Of a stretch of 30,762 nt of DNA, positions 17,611 to 25,727 are shown piece after piece. This DNA is from Prorocentrum cordatum. Lineage: Eukaryota; Sar; Dinophyceae; Prorocentrales; Prorocentraceae. The stretch is taken from assembly GCA_963575745.1 (NCBI GenBank), contig CAUYUJ010000346.1, positions 50,001 to 80,762 on the forward strand, in the 5' to 3' direction. The position numbers were made by a program, and so were the translations under genes. Below the pieces are notes generated by a model that worked only from the letters and a program-made list of their open reading frames with translations, was not told where the DNA came from and made no database searches. Numbering within the stretch: the stretch's first letter is position 1; each line of letters begins with the position of its first letter.

Positions 17611-17749
17611 TGTTGGCGCTCCGCGCGGATTGCTTCGATCCGCGCTGGGCCCCCCTGGCGGCGCCCCCGGCCCCGCCCCTGGCGCGCTCCGCGCACCAGG
17701 TCGAGGGGGGTCCAGCGCGCATCCTAGAATGCCGCGCGGAGCGTCAACA
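17611..17749 (+). mobile_element. MITE-like element, family C copy
   Basis: 139 bp with 18-bp TIRs: TGTTGGCGCTCCGCGCGG at the left and, in reverse complement, TGTTGACGCTCCGCGCGG at the right (17 of 18). The interior has CTGGCGGCGCC and GGCGCGCTCCGCGC. CATAAACAT lies just left and ATTTTATG just right, extending the symmetry. Confidence 0.88.
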
Positions 17750-17794
17750 TTTTATGTCTCTGCCGCTAACTGTTTAAACTGTTGTTATGTGTAT

Positions 17795-17847
17795 TAATAG
17801 TATTGTTATTCATATTATTATTATCATTATTATTATTGTTATTATTC
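17795..17847. repeat. Degenerate ATT-rich tract
   Basis: TATTATT-like triplets leading into the TAG array. The matching degenerate tract on the other side is 18120-18275. Confidence 0.85.
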
Positions 17848-18106
<259 letters not shown>

Positions 18107-18119
18107 AGGTCGTAGTAGT

Positions 18120-18275
18120 CTCATATTTATGATTATTCTGAGTATTCTTATTTTTCTTGGTATGCTCATTATTAGTATTACTGCTACTACGAGTATTATT
18201 ATTGTTATTATTACTACGATTCATACTATTATTATGTTTCTTATTATTATTAATATTATTTCTTCTTCTACTTCT
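18120..18275. repeat. Degenerate ATT-rich tract
   Basis: TATTATTATT-like sequence with ACTAC and TTCTTC interruptions, ending in TTCTTCTTCTACTTCTGACG. It would serve as a pyrimidine-rich tract if the GCAG at about 18287 were a 3' splice site, but no following exon is convincing. Confidence 0.8.
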
Positions 18276-18407
18276 GACGCGACGCAGGCCCGCCTCCTCC
18301 CGCCCTTGACGCGCAGGAGCGCACGGCCCGCGGGCCGCGGGGCCTCCCGGGCGAGCTGCCGGCGGCCCCAGGGAGCCCAGAGCTCTAAGTCGAAGCCAGG
18401 ACGAAGA

Positions 18408-18810
18408 TACAGATTCGGGTGAGGACAGATCTGTGGGAAAAACAGACACACACACACACACACACGGGGGGAAACAACAACAAAGCAAACAAACACAAAC
18501 ACAACAAAAAACAAACAACACAAATAAACACCACAAACAACTCAAAACAAACACAAAACAACAAAACACCGAATATTTTTCCCACCGAATATCTCCGAGA
18601 TGTGGCGGCTCTGGAGGACAGATACAGGTTCGGGTGAGGACAGATCGAGAATATCTCCGAGATGCGGCGGCTCTGGATGACAGATACAGGTTCGGGTGAG
18701 GACAGATCGAAAATATCTTCGAGATGTGGCGGCTCTGGAGGACAGATGCAAATTCGGGTGAGGCAGATCGAGAATATCTCCAGGATGTGGCGGCTCTGGA
18801 GAATACCTCG
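18408..18810 (-). repeat. 62-bp satellite, ~4 units, split by an insertion
   Basis: AATATCTCCGAGATGTGGCG starts at 18588, 18650, 18712 (variant) and 18773, a period of 61-62 bp. Each unit ends GGTTCGGGTGAGGACAGATC. Part of a further unit lies at 18408-18432, separated from the rest by element N. In reverse complement the unit equals the right part of repeat H (CCTCCAGAGCCGCC…ATTCTCGA). Confidence 0.92.
18433..18585. mobile_element. A/C-rich element N inserted in satellite
   Basis: 153 bp with perfect 10-bp TIRs, GTGGGAAAAA (18433-18442) and TTTTTCCCAC (18576-18585). It interrupts the 62-bp satellite. The interior has (AC)8, a GGGGGG run, then about 100 bp made almost only of A and C (AAACAACAAC-like), with extreme strand asymmetry. 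No coding capacity. A clear target duplication is not seen. Confidence 0.75.
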
Positions 18811-18900
18811 GGCGCCGCGGCCTTCTCAGAACGTGCCAGAACGCCCTGAGGATGCTCCGGAAGGCTCTGGAACGGATTCATCTTCGTCCTGGGCCCCGCC
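18790..18900 (-). repeat. Dispersed repeat H, inverted copy
   Basis: In reverse complement: CCGTTCCAGAGCCTTCCGGA, GTTCTGAGAAGGCCGCGG, CGCCCGAGGTATTCTCCAGA and GCCGCCACATCC. It matches 1465-1585 and 23955-24110 and runs directly into the satellite. Confidence 0.7.
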
Positions 18901-19188
18901 TGCCCCGCGTCGCCATGGGCGCCCCGGGGCCTCCTGGAGGAGCCGTCCCGGAGGGGCCCAGAACGGCCGCCGCTCACCAAAATAGCGACCCAAGACGCCC
19001 AAGACAGCCTCCAGACAAGCCAGGATGCCTCCAAGGCGCCCCAAGAAGCCGCCGAAAACCCGAAGCTCTCCCGAAAGCGTCGTGCGCCCCGTGCTTAGGC
19101 AAGAGCGCAGGGCGTCGAAGGCCCCGCGGGGTCACCACCGCCGCCCCGGGCACTTCCCTGACGTTGGGTCCGCCGCATTTTGGCTGAT

Positions 19189-19365
19189 TACGGTCGGACC
19201 GAAGTATAACATCGAGGTCGGCTCGGGGAGGGTACCCTAATGTTTTTCGTGCTTGTTGGATGTTCTTATGCATCCTAGAGAAGGATACCCTCGGTTATCT
19301 TATGTTTTTTGGTATTTTGGCCGGCGGAGGGTCTCGAGCTCTTGAAGGATGTTCTTCTGTATTCG
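19189..19365 (+). repeat. Dispersed repeat D3, copy 2
   Basis: GGTCGGACCGAAGTATAACA, GGCTCGGGGAGGGTACCCTA, CGTGCTTGTTGGA, GGATACCCTCGG, TTTTGGCCGGCGGAGGG and TGAAGGATG, in the same order as 1158-1340. Confidence 0.75.
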
Positions 19366-19577
19366 GTCCAGCTGCATCCAACTTGAACGTTTGTCGGGAA
19401 TGCGCCCCAAACGATGCAAACACGTAGAGCGCAAATTCCCGCATCAGGAAAGCAGGACGGATGTTCCATGACATCTTCGCAAAAGAATGACGGAAGCGGC
19501 GACGGCAAAGTGGGGCGGAAATCCACATTTGAGGTGCTCGAAGAGTAGGGGGTGACATCTCCGCCCTATGTTTTCAG

Positions 19578-19708
19578 TCGGGTATGTCCCTCTACAGGAG
19601 GAATATTCAAGAATAGTAGAACAATAGTCTGGGGACGATGCTTTGACTATGCTTGATGATTTCTCGGCCATGTTCTCCCAAAACCCGCCTGTCGGAGGAC
19701 ATGCCCGG
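19578..19708 (+). mobile_element. MITE-like element, family A copy 4
   Basis: About 131 bp. Left TCGGGTATGTCCCTCTACAG; right CTGTCGGAGGACATGCCCGG. The interior has ATAGTCTGGGGACGATGCTT. It is shorter and more diverged than the other copies. Confidence 0.7.
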
Positions 19709-20066
19709 CCGAGCACTATTCACGAACTCGCCCATGAGTGCGGCGGGTCCGACGCCAGGGCTCCGCGGGACCCGGCCCGGGCCGGGCCTCCTCTGGTGAG
19801 ACGGCCCTTCTTCTTGCGGGGACGTGACGTGCCCATCGCAGGCCGGACGAAAGGGGGGGGATAGGGAATAGGGAAAGGGGGGGTACAAAATCTGCTGCAT
19901 GCAGCTGGTTTCGGCCCCGAGGGGCCCATTCCTCGATGCATGGCCGCCTCTGGCGCCGGGAGGCGCTGGGAAAATCAGCTACGTGAGATGATTCTCAAAC
20001 CCCCCTTTGCTATCCCCCCCTTTCGCCCAGCCCGACCATCGCAGGGCCACGAGAGTTATAAAGATG

Positions 20067-20194
20067 CGCTGCTCCCTGGCCACGCCCCTCCTTGGGCCCG
20101 CCAGCGGTGTGTACGCCGCGCCCTCCTGACTTGGCCAGGAGGGCACATGGCTCAGCTGCCGTGGGTTGAGGAGGTGCCTGGCCAGGGAGCAGCG
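20067..20194. mobile_element. TIR element V (single copy seen)
   Basis: 128 bp. The first 16 bases CGCTGCTCCCTGGCCA are perfectly inverted at the end (TGGCCAGGGAGCAGCG). With mismatches the arms extend to about 28 bp. The middle contains another hairpin, GCCCTCCTG…CCAGGAGGGC. No ORF and no obvious target duplication. Confidence 0.6.
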
Positions 20195-20445
20195 GACATG
20201 CGCACTGGACCTCGTCGCCCTGAATGGCCACCGCCCGAGGGAGCGGTCTTCTGGGGCCTCGGCTGTCGATGGATGTGGAGGGATTCGGGCCCTGGGGTCG
20301 GACGTGGAGCGCAGCATCCTTGCGCGCCTGCATTCAGCTTCGATCGTGCCGCGCCGACCTGGCACCGGCTCGCCGGCGGCTGCCGCCTCGCGATGTCCAC
20401 ACCGGCTGTGCGGGCGGTATTTTGTACTTCTCGTCCTCGTCTTCG

Positions 20446-20500
20446 TCTCCTCCTCCTCCTCCTCCTCCTCCTCCTGGTCCTCCTCCTCCTTCCCCTCCTC
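20446..20500. repeat. (CTC)n tract
   Basis: Imperfect CTC triplets preceding the 181-bp tandem repeat. Confidence 0.9.
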
Positions 20501-20862
20501 GTCCTTCTCCCCTTGCACGCTGGGCTCCTCCTCCTCCTCCCTCCGATCTCTCGGGTCCCTTGCTTGCTCCAGCTTTCTTGTTGGATCACGGAGCTCCGCG
20601 CAGCCCGGAAGTGCGCAGTGCTGCCAATTCTCGCGTCGAGTAACCGCCCGCACTTCTGCCGCTCCTCGCCTCCCCCTCCGCCTCCTTCTCCCCTTGCACG
20701 CTGGGCTCCTCCTCCTTCTCCCTCCGATCTCTCGGGTCTCTTGCTTGCTCTGGCTTTCGTGTTGGATCACGGAGCTCCGCGCAGCCCAGAAGTGCGCAGT
20801 GCTGCCAATTTTCGCGTCGAGTAACCGCCCGCTCTTCTGCCGCTCCTCGCCTCCCCCTCCAA
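20501..20862. repeat. 181-bp tandem duplication
   Basis: Two consecutive units, with CCTTGCACGCTGGGCTCCTC at 20511 and 20692. Shared blocks include CCTCCGATCTCTCGGGTC, TTGGATCACGGAGCTCCGCG and AAGTGCGCAGTGCTGCCAAT. Identity is high. The 181-bp period is not a multiple of three, so the overlapping open frames shift and are not a gene. Confidence 0.95.
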
Positions 20863-20984
20863 TCGCTGCCAGTGCTCTTTTACCTCTGGCCGCAGCCCAG
20901 GTTTGAAGCACGTGGTGCGCGGGGCTGCCGATTTGGGTAACCTCGTTGCCCACTCTCCCCCTCCTTGTCCTTCTCTTCGTTTCT

Positions 20985-21042
20985 CCTCCTCCTCCTCCTC
21001 CTCCTCCTCCTCCTCCTCCTCCTCCTCCTCCTCCTCCTCTTC
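20985..21042. repeat. (CTC)n microsatellite
   Basis: About 18 pure CTC units, then TTCCTCATCTTCTCC. Confidence 0.95.
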
Positions 21043-21125
21043 CTCATCTTCTCCTTTCCTCCTACTTGCTCTGGCTCTGGTTCGACCACGCGGAGAGGGG
21101 GGTAGTTAGGTAGGGGGAGCGGGGG

Positions 21126-21232
21126 AGGCTTCTTGGAAATACCCCTGCCTCTTAGAAGGCGCGGGCCTTCTCCGTAGATGTAGGGCCGGCGCCTTCTAAG
21201 AAGCAGCCTCATCCCAAGAAGCCTCCCCCCCT
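21126..21232 (+). mobile_element. Foldback element, family F copy 2
   Basis: Two arms of about 48 bp are complementary nearly end to end. Left: GGGGGAGGCTTCTTGG…CCTCTTAGAAGGCGCGGGCC. Right: GGGCCGGCGCCTTCTAAGAA…CCCAAGAAGCCTCCCCCC. They leave a short loop, TTCTCCGTAGATGTA. A perfect 12-bp core stem is CTTAGAAGGCGC/GCGCCTTCTAAG. The first copy is at 8042-8146. Confidence 0.88.
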
Positions 21233-21663
21233 CCCCCAGCTCCCCTCTGCGCGCCGCCGACTGGTGCAGGTTTTCGGTGGCAGGGCGGGTGGATTCCATG
21301 TGCTGGCCGTGTCACTCCCCTCCGCGCTCCACCGTCCACTTTCCCCCCCCAAAAAAAAGAACGGAGGCAGCAGTTGGGGCCGCCTGCAGGTCCCCGAGGA
21401 TCGATGGCCCCCCGACGGTGGTGATGGATGCAGCAGGGGGCGCTGGGATAAGACACAACTGGGGTTCGGAAAGGGGGCTCGACGCTCCTCGGGCTCCTCC
21501 ACTGCTGCTCCTCCTTGCCCTCCTCGGGCACGGAGGCGCCTCTTCGGGCCATTGAGGGGTCTCGTTCCTCATCTGGCGCTCCTGATAGTTCAGCGCCCAG
21601 GCGGTAGATGCCCTCCCCGCAGCGGGGGCCTGGCGGCGGTGGCGTTCGCCACCACCCACCAAG

Positions 21664-21815
21664 CCACCCCAACCCAGCCCGAAGCATTAAGTTTGCTCTC
21701 CATATTTCCAGTAGTGGGGGGGTCGGGGAACATGGCAAAAACACATGGAACCCGTACCCCCCCCCCCAGCCCGAAATTCGGGTCAAATTCGGGTCTTCGG
21801 GTTGGGTTGGGGTGG
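21664..21815. mobile_element. TIR element Q
   Basis: 152 bp. Left CCACCCCAACCCAGCCCGAA, right TTCGGGTTGGGTTGGGGTGG, a 21-bp TIR with one mismatch. The symmetry continues outward with mismatches for about 10 bp. The interior has a C-run and repeated TTCGGGTC near the right end. No ORF. Confidence 0.8.
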
Positions 21816-22091
21816 TCTGGCAGGTAGTCAGTGCGCTCCCAGGCTTGTTTTGTCCTCGCAGCGCGGCAGAGGCGATCCACACGCGCGCTCGAGTTGGCCG
21901 GGAGCAGGCGGAACGGTTGTGCGGCGGCAAGGGGAGGGGAGGAGGGGGAGGAGAGCGGCCGCGGGAGCCAGAAGGGAAGAGGGAGGGCGCGCACTGCAAG
22001 AGGACCTCCGTCAGGAGGGGCAGGTGCGGCCAGCCTGTGCTGAGGCAGCCTGGCAGTGCACGCGGAGCGGCATCACGGCCACACGTGCGCT

Positions 22092-22281
22092 CCCAGACAT
22101 GCGATGTCCCGAGTTTGTTCGGTGCTGTGTCCCCGGAGGTCCCGACCCTCCCCTTACAGGAACGGTTTCTCATTCCGAGTTCTTTTCGACAGCTCCAGCG
22201 GCCGCGTGACGGCCCTGCAGGGGTCGAAGGCGGCCAGAAACCTCGCGCCGCTATTCTTTTTAACGACGCGAGCGTGTTTGA
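22092..22281 (+). mobile_element. Family P element, diverged
   Basis: Starts CCCAGACATGCGATGTCC (same subfamily as 14880). Core blocks are GAGGTCCCGACCCT, ACAGGAACGGTTTCTCATTC, GTTCTTTTCGACAGC and GGCCAGAAACCTC. The right end has decayed. Confidence 0.75.
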
Positions 22282-22484
22282 GTTTTTCGGGCCAGAATTC
22301 GTCTCTCTCCGGCGGCGTTCGAGACGGCCTGGGCACCTCCTGAACTAACGCCCTCGACGAGGCGCAGCTGCGGGGCAGCATGCCGAGGCTGGCAAGCCGC
22401 CGAGCACCGACGAAACTGCTCAGGAACCTCGGCCCCCGATTCCTGGGCCCCTTGGCCGACGAGAGTATGCCCGGCTGCTTCTCC

Positions 22485-22671
22485 CCCAGACCCCCGACGT
22501 CATGATTTTTTCAGAACGTCCACCCCCAGAGGTCTCGACCCATTCCCCGGGACCAGTTTTTCATGTTGAGTCGTTTCTTGACGGTCCCGGGGCCTGGCGA
22601 GGGCCCCCGGAGGCCCAAAATAGCGAAAAACCTCCCGCCATGATTTTGCTCATGACCCGAGGGGGTCTGGG
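22485..22671 (+). mobile_element. Family P element, full length (187 bp)
   Basis: Starts CCCAGACCCCCGACGTCATG and ends CCCGAGGGGGTCTGGG, an 11-bp perfect TIR (CCCAGACCCCC). It ends 14 bp before a possible 3' splice site (CCCTCCCCCCAG, ending at 22685) of the downstream gene, so it probably lies in an upstream intron or the 5' flank. Confidence 0.93.
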
Positions 22672-22697
22672 TTCCCTCCCCCCAGGCGGGTCCGCCG

Positions 22698-23498
22698 ATG
22701 GCGATGACCCTCACGCCTCGAGGCGCAGCCGGCGTCGCAATCGGCGCCGCGGCGCCCGGCAGCGGTGCGGCGAGGCAGCCCGCGGCGGGCCAGCCGCCGC
22801 CGGGGCAGCAGCTCGCGGCGCGGGCAGGGCTGGACTGGCGCGACACGTGCCGCGGCATCCTGCAGGAGGACGGGCTGTCGATCTGGCGGCTGAGGCACAG
22901 CCCGGAAGAGGAAAAAGCGCCGTCAGCAGAAATTGTTGGCGCTCCGCGCGGATGTCTTCGATCGGCGCTGGGCCCCCCGCCGGCGGCGCCCTGGCGCGCT
23001 CCGCGCGCCAGTGAGGGGGCGTCCAGCGCAGATCCGAGAGCTCCGCGCGGAGCGCCGAAAAAGTTTATGCTTATGCCACTGAATTCTTCCTCCAACAGCG
23101 GCGCGGGCATCAACCACCCCACCGAGGACGAGCGCGCCGCCCGCGTCGCTGCGGGCAGCAGCTCGGCGGCCGTCACGTCCGGGCGCAGCTACCCCCACAG
23201 GTCAAGGGAGGAAAAAACACCGGGACCCGATAATTGTCGTTTTCTAAACGGCCTTGGGCGTTAATTAAACAGCCCTGCCCTGTTCGATTGCTTCTTTGGG
23301 TGCGTTTACTGAACGGCTTCGCGTGTCGGGGTAATTACCATCGGGGTGGATTTTCTGTTCTCTAACAGGGGCCTGCAGGACAGCTCGGTGGCAAGGCAGC
23401 CGCCCAAGGCGCCGGGCCCGCCGCGGCCGCACGCCGCCAGCAAGTTCTCGGCGCAGTGCCGGCTGGCGCGGCGGGAGCTGGGCCTGGACAGGACCTTC
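22698..23498 (+). CDS. Multi-exon gene fragment, unrecognised protein
   Basis: Three exon islands join in one reading frame: 22698-22921 (or to 22900), 23099-23200 and 23369-23498, together about 152 codons. Introns end CCTCCAACAG and TCTCTAACAG. Intron 2 starts with canonical GT after CACAG; intron 1 starts GT at 22922 or, alternatively, right after CACAG at 22900, and both keep the same phase. Codon third positions are almost all G/C in the exons but not in the introns. The product is Ala/Pro/Gln-rich at first, then has a better-defined part containing AGLDWRDTCRGILQEDGLSI and NHPTEDERAARV, and ends …RRELGLDRTF. I recognise no domain. A possible acceptor at 22685 means 22698 may be an internal Met. 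The 3' end is unclear: exon 3 may continue past 23498 into a duplicated 39-bp segment. It is probably incomplete here. Confidence 0.6.
22938..23056 (+). mobile_element. Family C element forming most of intron 1
   Basis: Perfect 15-bp TIRs, GGCGCTCCGCGCGGA (22938-22952) and its reverse complement (23042-23056). The symmetry may extend through AAGTTTATGC to about 23070. It sits inside the 177-nt predicted intron 22922-23098, leaving only 16 nt before and 42 nt after. The element is the same as at 17611-17749. Confidence 0.88.
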
Positions 23499-23534
23499 GT
23501 GTTGGAGTCGGCTGGGGGTCTGAGGTGGCTCAGC
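23496..23534 (+). repeat. 39-bp direct repeat, left copy
   Basis: TTCGTGTTGGAGTCGGCTGG… to …TGGCTCAGC spans the presumed end of exon 3. An almost identical copy (38 of 39) lies at 23717-23755. The two copies exactly bracket a family P element. Confidence 0.95.
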
Positions 23535-23716
23535 CCCAGACCTCCTCGCGTTGCGAAGAAATCATGGCAGCAGGTTTCTCGTTATTTTCGGCGTCTGGGG
23601 GCCCTCACCGGGCCTCGGGGCCGTCAAAACGACTCAAAACACCGGTCCCCAGGAGGGGGTCCAGACCACTGGGGGTCGACGTTTTGAAGAAAAAATCATG
23701 ACGCCTGGGGTCTGTG
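23535..23716 (-). mobile_element. Family P element between 39-bp repeats
   Basis: Begins CCCAGACCTCCTCGCG directly after the left 39-bp repeat and ends CGCCTGGGGTCTGTG directly before the right one. The core is typical: GCGTCTGGGGGCCCTCACCG, CGGGGCCGTCAAAACGACTC, CCGGTCCCCAGGAGGGGG and AAAAATCATGACG. Confidence 0.9.
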
Positions 23717-23755
23717 TTCGTGTTGAAGTCGGCTGGGGGTCTGAGGTGGCTCAGC
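23717..23755 (+). repeat. 39-bp direct repeat, right copy
   Basis: Differs from 23496-23534 at one position (A for G at 23726). The sequence after it has low GC3 and does not look coding. Confidence 0.95.
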
Positions 23756-23954
23756 ACTGGTTCTGGCCAGCAGAAAGGGTGGGCAGGTTCGAGGTTCTGG
23801 GTTCGGGAAGGCTCTTTGTTTTTGTTCTGTCTCCATATGGCCCCTGGGTCGTCAAATTGTTGGATCTGGGGTGCCAAATTTGCACCAGATGGACCCCAGG
23901 AATTGGTTTTGAAGGGAGTTGCCCTCATATTCTTCTTGTCAGACGGGGCCGGGA

Positions 23955-24110
23955 CGAGGATAAGTCCGTTCCAGAGCTTTCCAGAACACTGAGCGTTCCA
24001 GAACGCTCTGAGCAGGCCGCGGCGCCCGAGACCTCCTCCAGAGCCAGCGGGTCTCAGAGATTCTCGATTGATCACCACCCGATTGGATCCTCGTCCTGGC
24101 TTTGTCTTAG
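23955..24110 (+). repeat. Dispersed repeat H, copy 3
   Basis: GTCCGTTCCAGAGCTTTCCA, GCGTTCCAGAACGCTCTGAG, CAGGCCGCGGCGCCCGAGAC, CTCCTCCAGAGCC and GATTCTCGATTGATC match 1465-1585 in the same orientation. Confidence 0.75.
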
Positions 24111-24119
24111 CTACCTTCT

Positions 24120-24271
24120 GATCCCCCCAGAGGTCTGGACGCATTCCCTGTGACCAGTTTCTCATCCCGAGTCGTCTTTCCACGGTCCCAAGGCCCTGCA
24201 GGGGCCCCCAGAGGCCAGAAATGACGAAAAGCCTCCCGCCGTGATTTTTTCATGACTCGATGGGGTGTGGG
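24120..24271 (+). mobile_element. Family P element, 5'-truncated
   Basis: Lacks the left ~35 bp. It then follows the family: AGAGGTCTGGACGCATTCCC, AGTTTCTCATCCCGAGTCGT, GGGGCCCCCAGAGGCC, GAAAAGCCTCCCGCCGTGAT and TGGGGTGTGGG at the right end. Confidence 0.85.
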
Positions 24272-24586
24272 TTTTGGCCCCCCCCCAACCCTTAGATCCG
24301 ACGTTGCCACAAAAATGCAACATCGCAAAAGAAACAAGAGAGACAGAAATCATGTCTGGACCCCATCTTTCTGCGGCACTTTTCGAGGCGCGTCGATCTG
24401 TGAGGGTCCCAGGGCCCGGAGCCGGACGCACGCGCCCTGAACGGCAGCGCCCGGTTCTGAGGGCCCCCGCGCCTCCCCCGGCGCCTGAACAGGGCCTCGA
24501 CCTCCTGCCTGGGCACCGGCGCGCCGTGGGCGCACCCGTGTTCCTGAAGCCATCCAGGTCACGGCGCGCTCCTGCCCCAAACCGAG

Positions 24587-24622
24587 AAATGCACGGGGAA
24601 TGGACGTCCGAGCGATGGCAGG
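24587..24622 (+). repeat. Short dispersed repeat shared with 4975-5011
   Basis: Contains AATGGACGTCCGAGCGATGG as at 4975-5011. It is followed by a CGCCCGGCGTGGAAAAACAG block (about 24660) that resembles CGCCCGTCGTGGGAAAACAA at 74-93. Confidence 0.7.
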
Positions 24623-24770
24623 CAAAGGGCTCCCTGCAGGGCCCACAACCAGACGAAGACGCCCGGCGTGGAAAAACAGCAACGCCCAGACCTGATGAGG
24701 GTTCTCTTGGCCGATTGTCTCGCGGCCCATGCAGCCAGGTCGGGCCCGCCCCCCCCCGCCGCCTCCGAGA

Positions 24771-24990
24771 CCCCCCAGACATCCGCCGACATGACGTCTT
24801 CAAGCCGCGGCCCCAGAGGTCTTTTCGCCCCCGGGAGTGGGTCTTTTCGCCCCCCGCGGGAGTGTTTTTTTTTCGCCCCCCGCAGGTCACGACCCCTTCC
24901 CCGGGAGTGGTTTCTCGCCCCCCCCGCGGGCCCGAGGAGGGGCCCCGGAGGCCGCAGTCCCGGAGAAGCCGCCGCACTGAAAAAAAAACC
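24771..24990 (+). mobile_element. Family P element with internal triplication
   Basis: Left part CCCAGACATCCGCCGACATG and right part GACCCCTTCCCCGGGAGTGG, GGGCCCGAGGAGGGGCC are P-like. Between them a segment of the CGCCCCCCGCGGGAGTG type is repeated about three times (24825-24920). Confidence 0.65.
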
Positions 24991-25069
24991 CATATAGATC
25001 CTCGCATCGACCCAGATCCCTTTTGGATGGTCCCCGGGCCCGATCACGCCCAGAGCATGGGATACCGAT

Positions 25070-25240
25070 TTTTTTCGGTTGCGACCGATCGGCACTCCAA
25101 ATCGGTCGTGACCGATCGCGAATCGGTCGCGACCGGTCGCCACCGATTCGCGACCGATTGGTCGCGACCGATCGGTCGCGACCGATACCGAAATTGGAAC
25201 CAAAATCGGTAGCGACCGTTCTCGTCGGTCGCGACTGGAA
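25070..25240. repeat. TCGGTCGCGACCGA palindrome cluster
   Basis: At least six occurrences of GGTCGCGACC or one-base variants within 170 bp. The longest visible perfect palindrome is 24 bp at 25160-25183, two GGTCGCGACC blocks joined by GATC. A 16-bp palindrome ATCGGTCGCGACCGAT overlaps it at 25171-25186. Confidence 0.88.
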
Positions 25241-25244
25241 ATTC

Positions 25245-25430
25245 CAGTATCCGAGGATCAGGGCGGGCCCTGGAGGCCGAAGTCCAGGAACAGCCTCCGG
25301 ATCGGAAGAATCAGATCCTCGGCTCGTCCCATGGATCCGTTGTGGATGGCCTCCGGGCCCAAGAAGGGGCCCCAGAGGCCCACTTCCAGGAAATACCCCT
25401 GGATTGAAAAATCTGGTCCTCGGATCTCTT
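25245..25430. repeat. Repeated GGCCTCCGGGCCC units related to P
   Basis: Two to three units of GGATGG(T/C)C(T/C)CCGGGCCC, GGGGCCCCAGAGGCC and ATTGAAAAAT with preceding GATCCTCG, also found at 24940-25040. They resemble the central part of family P but lack its ends. Confidence 0.5.
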
Positions 25431-25449
25431 GGAGCCTTTTTTTTCGTTC

Positions 25450-25556
25450 TATATATATATATATATAGATATATATATATACATTCTATATATATATACA
25501 TATATACATACATACATATATTATATATATAGATACACATACATGTATACATATAT
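25450..25556. repeat. (AT)n-rich tract
   Basis: About 105 bp of TATATA and ATACATAC runs. Confidence 0.95.
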
Positions 25557-25727
25557 AAGATTCAGGCGAGTTTACTTGCATGGCGGCCCTCCCCCCCCCT
25601 ACCCTCCCACCCTCGCCCTTCTCTTCAAACGGATACTAGCGCTCACAAGACCCTTTCGACTTGCGTGATTTCCCGCACGTGCAAGTCCTCCGCGGCCTGC
25701 TTCAGGTTCGCCCCCCCCCCCCCCCAC

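Noticed and set aside
18280-18420. Exon after GACGCGACGCAG
   Set aside because: A pyrimidine-rich tract and high GC3 are present, but the candidate ends in the 62-bp satellite and contains Arg/Ala/Pro filler; not supported strongly enough.
18588-18810. CRISPR-like regular repeats
   Set aside because: Units are contiguous with no unique spacers and the genome is eukaryotic; it is a satellite.
19148-19170. CCGCATTTTGGCTGATT as a leader relic
   Set aside because: Matches only the central ATTTTGGCT; both ends differ and repeat D3 starts directly after.
19979-20953. 324-codon minus-strand open frame
   Set aside because: Crosses the 181-bp tandem repeat, whose period shifts the frame between copies; Glu/Arg runs come from the CTC tract.
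23201-23368. Intron 2 as another TIR element
   Set aside because: TAATT and CGTTT…AACGGC words near both ends are only weakly symmetrical; no convincing terminal repeat.
23714-23992. Continuation of the 22.7-kb gene after the right 39-bp repeat
   Set aside because: The frame is open for about 92 codons but GC3 drops sharply and the composition no longer looks coding.
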